Assembly (NCBI RefSeq): GCF_024169245.1
Contig: NZ_JALJWP010000001.1
Location: forward strand, 1,675,501 to 1,739,500
Length of the DNA: 64,000 nt
From: Pseudomonas koreensis
GTDB lineage: Bacteria; Pseudomonadota; Gammaproteobacteria; Pseudomonadales; Pseudomonadaceae
Direction: 5' to 3'
A program made the translations under genes and the position numbers. Below are positions 58,423 through 64,000 of this stretch, one piece after another; positions within the stretch are counted from its first letter, which is position 1, and every line of letters begins with the position of its first letter. Below the pieces are notes generated by a model. It made no database searches. It was not told the origin of the DNA and was given only the letters and a program-made list of their open reading frames with translations.

Positions 58423-59760
58423 TTACAGGATATAACGGGACAGATCTTCGTTCTGCGCCAATTCGCCGAGGTGGCTATTGACGTAGTCGGCGTCGATCAG
58501 AATCGCCTTGTCATCGTGGGCGCTGGCCAGGTCGCCGGCGCTGAACGACACCTCTTCGAGCAGGCGCTCGAGCAGGGTATGCAGGCGACGGGCACCGATG
58601 TTCTCGGTCTTCTCGTTAACCTGCCAGGCGATCTCCGCCAGGCGCTTGATGCCTTCAGGCTGGAACTGGATGTTCAGGCCTTCGGTTTTCAGCAGCGCGC
58701 AGTATTGCTCGGTGAGCGAGGCGTGCGGTTCGCTGAGGATGCGCTCGAAATCTTCCGGGCTCAGCGCCTTGAGTTCGACGCGAATCGGCAGGCGGCCTTG
58801 CAGCTCCGGCACCAGATCGCTCGGCTTGCTCAGGTGGAACGCGCCGGAAGCGATGAACAGGATGTGGTCAGTCTTGACCATGCCCAGCTTGGTGTTGACG
58901 GTGCAGCCTTCGATCAGTGGCAGCAGGTCGCGCTGTACGCCCTCGCGGGAGACATCGGCGCCGCCGACATTGCCGCGCTTGGCGACCTTGTCGATTTCGT
59001 CGATGAAGACGATGCCGTGCTGCTCGACGGCTTCCAGCGCCTTGGCCTTCAGCTCTTCTTCGTTGACCAGACGCCCGGCTTCTTCATCCCGGACCAGTTT
59101 CAGCGCTTCCTTGACCTTGAGCTTGCGCGACTTCTTCTTACCCTTGCCCATGTTGGCAAACAGCGATTGCAGCTGGTTGGTCATCTCTTCCATGCCCGGC
59201 GGCGTGGCGATCTCGATGCCGGCGACTTCGGCGACTTCGATTTCGATTTCCTTGTCGTCCAGCTGGCCTTCGCGCAGGCGCTTGCGGAACAGCTGACGCG
59301 TATTGGAATCGGAGCTCGGCGCTTCTTCATTGCTGAAGCCCATGCGTGCCGGCGGCAGCAACGCGTCGAGGATGCGATCCTCGGCAGCGTCTTCGGCGCG
59401 GTGGCGCACGCGGGTCATTTCCTGCTCGCGGAGCATCTTGATCGCAGCATCGGCCAGATCACGGATGATCGACTCGACGTCACGGCCGACATAACCGACT
59501 TCGGTGAATTTGGTCGCTTCGACCTTGATGAACGGCGCGTTGGCCAGTTTTGCCAGGCGACGGGCGATCTCGGTTTTACCGACACCGGTCGGGCCGATCA
59601 TCAGGATGTTCTTCGGGGTCACCTCAACGCGCAGCTCTTCAGGCAGCTGCATGCGGCGCCAGCGGTTGCGCAGGGCAATCGCGACGGCGCGCTTGGCATC
59701 GTCCTGGCCGATGATATGGCGGTTGAGTTCGTGGACGATTTCGCGGGGAGTCATGGACAT
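58423..59760 (-). CDS. hslU: HslU, ATPase subunit of the HslVU protease
   Basis: HslU is a 445-residue AAA+ unfoldase that feeds substrates to HslV. Walker A is GPTGVGKTE near residue 58, Walker [15 protein letters not shown] near 250, with the I-domain between ([20 protein letters not shown]). Sensor-2 [16 protein letters not shown] and the C-terminal HslV-docking EDLSRYIL are intact. It follows hslV by 55 bases. Confidence 0.98.
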   Translation of the reverse strand: MSMTPREIVHELNRHIIGQDDAKRAVAIALRNRWRRMQLPEELRVEVTPKNILMIGPTGVGKTEIARRLAKLANAPFIKVEATKFTEVGYVGRDVESIIRDLADAAIKMLREQEMTRVRHRAEDAAEDRILDALLPPARMGFSNEEAPSSDSNTRQLFRKRLREGQLDDKEIEIEVAEVAGIEIATPPGMEEMTNQLQSLFANMGKGKKKSRKLKVKEALKLVRDEEAGRLVNEEELKAKALEAVEQHGIVFIDEIDKVAKRGNVGGADVSREGVQRDLLPLIEGCTVNTKLGMVKTDHILFIASGAFHLSKPSDLVPELQGRLPIRVELKALSPEDFERILSEPHASLTEQYCALLKTEGLNIQFQPEGIKRLAEIAWQVNEKTENIGARRLHTLLERLLEEVSFSAGDLASAHDDKAILIDADYVNSHLGELAQNEDLSRYIL

Positions 59761-59815
59761 AATAATTGACGGTCCTCAAGCAGAAACAAGCCGTGGCACA
59801 TGGGCCGCAACAGGC

Positions 59816-60346
59816 TTATTCAGCGAGATCCTGCTCCTCAATGGTCTGGGTGTGGTTGGTGAATACGCAGATGTCGCCGGCGATGCCAAGGGCGGTTTCG
59901 ACGATCTCGCGGGCTGACAGGTCGGTCTTTTTCAACAAGGCGCTGGCTGCGGCTTGGGCATAGGCGCCGCCGGAGCCCATGGCGATCAGGCCATCTTCGG
60001 GTTCGACCACGTCACCGTTGCCGGTGATGATCAGCGAGGCGTCCTTGTTGGCGACCGCGAGCATCGCTTCGAGGCGGCTCAGGGAACGGTCGGTGCGCCA
60101 TTCTTTGGCGAGTTCGACAGCGGCGCGCACCAGGTGGCCCTGATGTTTCTCGAGCTGGCCTTCGAAACGTTCGAACAGGGTGAAGGCGTCAGCGGTGGCA
60201 CCGGCGAAACCGGCGATGACCTGGCCGTGGTACAGGCGACGGACCTTTTTGGCGTTGCCTTTCATCACGGTGTTGCCGAGAGAAACCTGGCCGTCGCCGC
60301 CCATGACGACTTTGCCGTGGCGGCGGACTGAAACGATGGTGGTCAA
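59816..60346 (-). CDS. hslV: HslV, peptidase subunit of the HslVU protease
   Basis: HslV is a threonine peptidase of the proteasome beta type. A TTG start at 60344-60346 with TGGAG nine bases upstream gives 176 residues and places the catalytic Thr at residue 2 after Met removal (TTIVSVRR), as in the family; the longer frame from 60394 would bury it. [27 protein letters not shown] and [11 protein letters not shown] are conserved. It precedes hslU; a heat-shock promoter is expected upstream but not clear. Confidence 0.97.
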   Translation of the reverse strand: MTTIVSVRRHGKVVMGGDGQVSLGNTVMKGNAKKVRRLYHGQVIAGFAGATADAFTLFERFEGQLEKHQGHLVRAAVELAKEWRTDRSLSRLEAMLAVANKDASLIITGNGDVVEPEDGLIAMGSGGAYAQAAASALLKKTDLSAREIVETALGIAGDICVFTNHTQTIEEQDLAE

Positions 60347-60486
60347 GGGAAGAGTCTCCACGCAGCGGGGCGAAAATGCCTTATGCCCATTCATATGGGG
60401 GTGCTGGAGGGGATTTCAACCGCATGGTGGGAGAGGGGACGAGCGGTGAGCTGTCAGGCGAGAACTTCGGAGGCTGTGCCGACGCC

Positions 60487-60551
60487 TTCGCGAGCAGGCT
60501 CGCTCCCACAGGGACAGCGTTAATTCCTGTGGGAGCGAGCCTGCTCGCGAA
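60487..60551. repeat. REP doublet (type 1, short spacing)
   Basis: CTTCGCGAGCAGGCTCGCTC and its inverted copy lie in the gap between the SPOR-protein gene and hslV. The rest of 60347-60579 shows no gene. Confidence 0.93.
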
Positions 60552-60579
60552 TATTGGCGCCGCGGTGATTCTGACGAAC

Positions 60580-61290
60580 TCAGCGGCTCTGGCGTTGTTG
60601 TAACAACAGGTTGCTGAAGCCGGCGCCGGCCAGTTGTTTCTGCGCCGTGGTCAGTTGTTCGCGGTTGCTGAACGGGCCGACCAGCACGCGGTACCAGGTT
60701 TCATCCTTCACTGTGCCGGACTCCACCGCTACTGCCTGACCGAGCAGAATGATCTGCGCGCGAACCTTGTCGGCATCCGTCTCCTTGCGGAACGAGCCGG
60801 CCTGAAGGAAGAATTTGGTGACCGGCGCGGCCTTGCTCACTGGCGGCGCAGGCGGCGGAGTAATACCCGCCAGAGCTGCCTGCGCGCGCGCGGTGTCGAT
60901 CTTCGCCGCTTCGGCCGGGGTCACCGGCGTGGTCGGGATTGCCGGCACTTGCGGCGTCGGCAGGGTTTTCTCCGGCACTGCGTCCGGCGGCACGATCACT
61001 TCCGATTCCGGCAGCAGGGTGTAGAAGTCGTACTTCGGCTTCACCGGTTGCGTCGGGCTCGGCGGGGTCTTGTTGGCCTCGGCGATCTTCGATGCTTTCT
61101 GCTGTTGCTCGACCTTCTCGCGCTTGACCGTGTCGCTGCCCTTGCCCGGTTCCAGTTTCATCAGAAACACGATGAACGCACCGACGGTCAGGCCGATGGC
61201 CATCCACAGCCAGCCCGGGATCGGTTGTTTCGCAGGGGCCTGATAGCGGCTGGCGCCGCGTTTGGGTGCAGGTTTTTTCTTGGCGGCCAA
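60580..61290 (-). CDS. SPOR-domain membrane protein, FtsN-like
   Basis: The 236-residue protein has a short basic cytosolic N-terminus (MAAKKKPAPKRGASRYQAPA), one helix (WLWMAIGLTVGAFIVFLM, about 28-45), a Pro-rich periplasmic linker and a C-terminal SPOR domain (TKFFLQAGSFRKETDADKVR, then WYRVLVGPFSNREQL). This is the architecture of FtsN, the septal peptidoglycan activator, and the argS-hslVU setting is that of Pseudomonas ftsN-like genes. It starts one base after the argS stop. Whether it is the functional FtsN is not decided. Confidence 0.85.
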   Translation of the reverse strand: MAAKKKPAPKRGASRYQAPAKQPIPGWLWMAIGLTVGAFIVFLMKLEPGKGSDTVKREKVEQQQKASKIAEANKTPPSPTQPVKPKYDFYTLLPESEVIVPPDAVPEKTLPTPQVPAIPTTPVTPAEAAKIDTARAQAALAGITPPPAPPVSKAAPVTKFFLQAGSFRKETDADKVRAQIILLGQAVAVESGTVKDETWYRVLVGPFSNREQLTTAQKQLAGAGFSNLLLQQRQSR

Positions 61291-61291
61291 C

Positions 61292-63028
61292 TTACATACG
61301 CTCCAGAGTTTCCAGACCCAACAGCTCCAGGCCTTGCTTGAGGGTGCGACCGGTCAGTGCGGCAAGACGCAGACGACTCTGCATCTGCGCCGGGGTGTCG
61401 GCGGCGAGGATCGGGCAGTTCTCGTAGAAGCTGGAGAACAGACCGGCGACGTCGTACAGGTAGGTGCAGAGAATGTGCGGTGTGCCTTTTTCAGCCACGT
61501 TGTTCAGCACTTCGCCGAATTGCGCCAGTTTCGCCGCCAGCTCAAGTTCGTGTTCCGCTTCGAGGACGATCTGGCCGTCGACTTCGCGGAAGTCCTTGCC
61601 CAGTTTGCGGAACACACCGGCTACGCGGGTGTAGGCGTACAGCAAGTAGGGCGCGGTGTTGCCTTCGAAGTTGAGCATCAGGTCGAAGTTGAAGCTGTAG
61701 TCGCTGGTGCGATGCTTGGACAGGTCGGCGTATTTCACCGCGCCGATGCCGACCACCTTGGCGATGTTGCGCAACTCGTCTTCGGCCAGGGTCGGGTTCT
61801 TCTCTTTCACCAGGCTGTAGGCGCGTTCCTGGGCTTCGGTCAGCAGGTCGATCAGCTTCACGGTGCCGCCGTCACGGGTCTTGAACGGACGGCCATCGGC
61901 ACCGTTCATGGTGCCGAAACCCATGTGCTCCATTTCCATCGGATGGGTGACGAAACCGGCCTTGCGCGCCACGGCGAAGACTTGCTGGAAATGCAGCGCC
62001 TGACGCTGATCGACGAAATACAACGCGCGATCAGCCTTGAGCTTGCCGCTGCGGTAGCGCACGGCCGCCAGGTCAGTGGTGGCGTACAGGTAACCGCCGT
62101 CGGCCTTGACGATGATCACCGGCAGCGGGTCGCCATCGGCGTTCTTGAACTCGTCGAGGAACACGCACTGGGCGCCGTTGCTCTCGACGAGCATGCCGGC
62201 AGACTTGAGGTCGTTGACCACATTGATCAGGTCGTCGTTGTAGGCGCTTTCGCCCATGACGTCGGCCATGGTCAGTTTGACGTTGAGCAGTTCGTAGATC
62301 TTCTGGCAGTGCGACAGCGAGATGTCCTTGAACCTGGTCCACAGTGCCAGGCATTCGGCATCGCCGGCCTGCAGCTTGACCACCAGGCCTCGGGCGCGGT
62401 CGGCGAACTCTTCGGACTCGTCGAAGCGCTGCTTGGCGGCGCGGTAGAAGTTTTCCAGGTCCGACAGCTCGTCGCTGGTGATCGGATTTTCCTGCAGATA
62501 CGCCATCAGCATGCCGAACTGGGTGCCCCAGTCGCCGACGTGGTTCTGGCGGATCACTTCGTCACCGAGGAACTCCAGCACGCGGGCCACGCCGTCGCCG
62601 ATGATGGTCGAGCGCAAATGGCCGACGTGCATCTCTTTGGCCAGGTTCGGTGCCGACAGGTCGACCACGGTGCGCTGCGCCGAGCCGGCCTTGCGTACGC
62701 CGACATGGGCATCGGCCAGCGCGGCGTCGAGACGCGCGGCCAGGGCCTGGGTGTTCTGGAAAAAATTGATGAAGCCCGGGCCGGCGATTTCGGCCTTGGT
62801 GACGTTCTCGTCGGCGGGCAGTGCGGCGATGATTTTCTCCGCCAGGTCGCGCGGCTTCATGCCGGCTGGCTTGGCCAGCATCATGGCGATGTTGCTGGCG
62901 AAGTCGCCGTGGGTCTTGTCGCGGGCGTTCTCCACCTGGATCGCCGGCGTCAGGCCTTCAGGCAACACACCTTCGTTGACGAGTTGGGTGAGGGCTTGCT
63001 GGATCAGCTGGCGAATGGTGTCTTTCAT
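61292..63028 (-). CDS. argS: Arginyl-tRNA synthetase
   Basis: ArgRS has 578 residues from [20 protein letters not shown]. The N-terminal tRNA D-loop domain is followed by the class I HIGH motif variant HVGHLRST in [18 protein letters not shown]. As in many ArgRS there is no canonical KMSKS; the loop region reads [18 protein letters not shown]. The C-terminal anticodon domain ends [10 protein letters not shown]. The start at 63028 has an AGAGAAG element upstream; in-frame codons further up cross a REP doublet. Confidence 0.98.
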   Translation of the reverse strand: MKDTIRQLIQQALTQLVNEGVLPEGLTPAIQVENARDKTHGDFASNIAMMLAKPAGMKPRDLAEKIIAALPADENVTKAEIAGPGFINFFQNTQALAARLDAALADAHVGVRKAGSAQRTVVDLSAPNLAKEMHVGHLRSTIIGDGVARVLEFLGDEVIRQNHVGDWGTQFGMLMAYLQENPITSDELSDLENFYRAAKQRFDESEEFADRARGLVVKLQAGDAECLALWTRFKDISLSHCQKIYELLNVKLTMADVMGESAYNDDLINVVNDLKSAGMLVESNGAQCVFLDEFKNADGDPLPVIIVKADGGYLYATTDLAAVRYRSGKLKADRALYFVDQRQALHFQQVFAVARKAGFVTHPMEMEHMGFGTMNGADGRPFKTRDGGTVKLIDLLTEAQERAYSLVKEKNPTLAEDELRNIAKVVGIGAVKYADLSKHRTSDYSFNFDLMLNFEGNTAPYLLYAYTRVAGVFRKLGKDFREVDGQIVLEAEHELELAAKLAQFGEVLNNVAEKGTPHILCTYLYDVAGLFSSFYENCPILAADTPAQMQSRLRLAALTGRTLKQGLELLGLETLERM

Positions 63029-63158
63029 GGTCTTCTCTTTCGACCGCAAGCGCGGCGGGCGCATCGATGCGCGGGTGGAAAAACTGGGCATTATCCGTTG
63101 CGAAGACGGGCTTGCCAACCTTAGCAGGCAGGATGTGGATATGTGGTGACAAAAAGTC

Positions 63159-63258
63159 CGCTTTCGCGAGCAGGCTCGCTCCCACAAGGTTTTGCGCAGG
63201 ACACACAAGGTATGTGCGGCGCTGATCCCCTGTGGGAGCGAGCCTGCTCGCGAAAGCG
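63159..63258. repeat. REP doublet (type 1)
   Basis: CGCTTTCGCGAGCAGGCTCG and its inverted copy lie between priA and argS; CGCTTTCGCG/CGCGAAAGCG extends the arms. Confidence 0.93.
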
Positions 63259-63267
63259 ATTTTCAGC

Positions 63268-64000
63268 TCAATACAGATCCACCGGATCGACATCCAGCGA
63301 CCAGCGCACCGCCCGCCCGCTCGGCATCTGCTCCAGCACCAGCATCCAGCTGGCCAGCAAGCGGTGCAGTGGCGCCCGCGCGGTCGCCTGCAACAACAGC
63401 TGCGCGCGATAACGCCCGGCCCGGCGCTCCATCGGCGCCGGCACCGGCCCGAGCAGTTCGATGCCGCTCAGATTCAATTCGGCCAGCAAGCGCTCGGCCT
63501 CGCTGCACGCTTCATCGAGAAAGCCTTCCGCCTGCCCCGGCTTGTGCGCCTCGGCGCGCAACAAAGCCAGATGGGCAAAGGGCGGCAACCCGGCGGCGCG
63601 GCGTTCGCTCAAGGCCTGCTCGGCGAAGGCGAAATAACCCTGCTCGGTCAGTTGCACCAGTAAAGGATGGTCGGCCAAGTGGGTCTGGATGATCACCCTG
63701 CCAGGCTCCTCCGCCCGCCCGGCGCGCCCGGCGACCTGGACGATCAGTTGCGCCATGCGCTCGCTGGCGCGGAAGTCGCCGGAGAACAGGCCGCCATCGG
63801 CATCCAGAATCGACACCAGCGTCACCCGGGGGAAATGGTGCCCTTTGGCCAACATCTGCGTGCCGACCAGAATGCACGGCTGGCCTTTCTGAATCGTCGC
63901 GAACAGCTGATTCATCGCGTCCTTGCGCGAGGTGCTGTCGCGATCGACGCGCAATACCGGGTAATCAGGGAACAGAATCGCCAGACGCTCTTCGGCACGT
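63268..64000 (-). CDS. priA: Primosomal protein N' (PriA), C-terminal part; 5' end outside window
   Basis: PriA is the superfamily 2 helicase that restarts stalled replication forks. The frame is open to the right edge of the window, so only the last 243 or so codons are present. Seen are RVDRDSTSRKDA, helicase motif V (LVGTQMLAKGHHFP), SILDADGGLFSGDFRASERMAQ and motif VI (VAGRAGRAEEPGRVIIQT), then the C-terminal domain ending WSLDVDPVDLY. The zinc-binding and N-terminal domains lie outside. Confidence 0.97.
   Translation of the reverse strand, partial: RAEERLAILFPDYPVLRVDRDSTSRKDAMNQLFATIQKGQPCILVGTQMLAKGHHFPRVTLVSILDADGGLFSGDFRASERMAQLIVQVAGRAGRAEEPGRVIIQTHLADHPLLVQLTEQGYFAFAEQALSERRAAGLPPFAHLALLRAEAHKPGQAEGFLDEACSEAERLLAELNLSGIELLGPVPAPMERRAGRYRAQLLLQATARAPLHRLLASWMLVLEQMPSGRAVRWSLDVDPVDLY

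Overview
The window is about 64 kb of chromosome from a fluorescent Pseudomonas, most like the P. fluorescens / P. koreensis group. The evidence is high GC, the gene order (thiI-typA, hut locus, pip-dtd, opgGH, tat-his-ubi, pha cluster, hslVU, argS, priA), and dense Pseudomonas-type REP elements. No prophage, insertion sequence, CRISPR array, rRNA or tRNA gene was recognised. Two genes are cut by the window ends: thiI at the left (5' end missing) and priA at the right (5' end missing).

Layout. 1-13.9 kb: tRNA thiolation (thiI), ribosome-associated GTPase (typA), a YkgJ-type cysteine-cluster protein, glycogen phosphorylase (glgP), an uncharacterised DUF2339/DUF3999 membrane pair, fructose-1,6-bisphosphatase (fbp) and a DUF924 protein. 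13.9-17.7 kb: a small AT-richer RelE/ParE-Phd toxin-antitoxin pair, a dCACHE chemoreceptor and two lipoproteins. 17.8-32.5 kb: a complete five-step histidine utilisation (hut) locus: hutF divergent from hutC-D, then hutU, an NCS1 permease, an ABC transporter (hutXWV), two HAL-family genes, hutI and hutG. 32.8-43.7 kb: pip-dtd, osmoregulated periplasmic glucan synthesis (opgGH), a polar amino-acid ABC transporter and an HBM-type chemoreceptor. 43.9-50.1 kb, all on the minus strand: rsmE, tatABC, hisE/hisI and ubiB-ubiJ-ubiE. 50.2-57.6 kb: the medium-chain-length polyhydroxyalkanoate (PHA) cluster, with phaI-phaF converging on phaC1-phaZ-phaC2-phaD. 57.9-64 kb: a DUF971 protein, hslVU, a SPOR-domain protein, argS and priA.

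How the genes work together. HutH2, HutU, HutI, HutF and HutG convert histidine to urocanate, imidazolonepropionate, formiminoglutamate, formylglutamate and glutamate. HutC represses the locus; two operator-like palindromes are visible, one over a sigma-54-type -24/-12 element upstream of hutU. PhaC1/PhaC2 polymerise and PhaZ depolymerises PHA, PhaD regulates, and PhaF/PhaI coat and segregate the granules.

The most notable observation is the first HAL-family gene, hutH1. It has lost exactly the Ala-Ser-Gly triad that forms the MIO electrophile and also lacks two other active-site residues, yet its frame is intact. The adjacent HutH2 is canonical. Other points of interest are a dCACHE chemoreceptor lacking one amino-acid-motif Asp, an uncharacterised DUF2339-DUF3999 envelope pair, a 0.2 kb dispersed repeat at both ends of the window, and 17 REP doublets of two families placed between genes, several of them inside operons.
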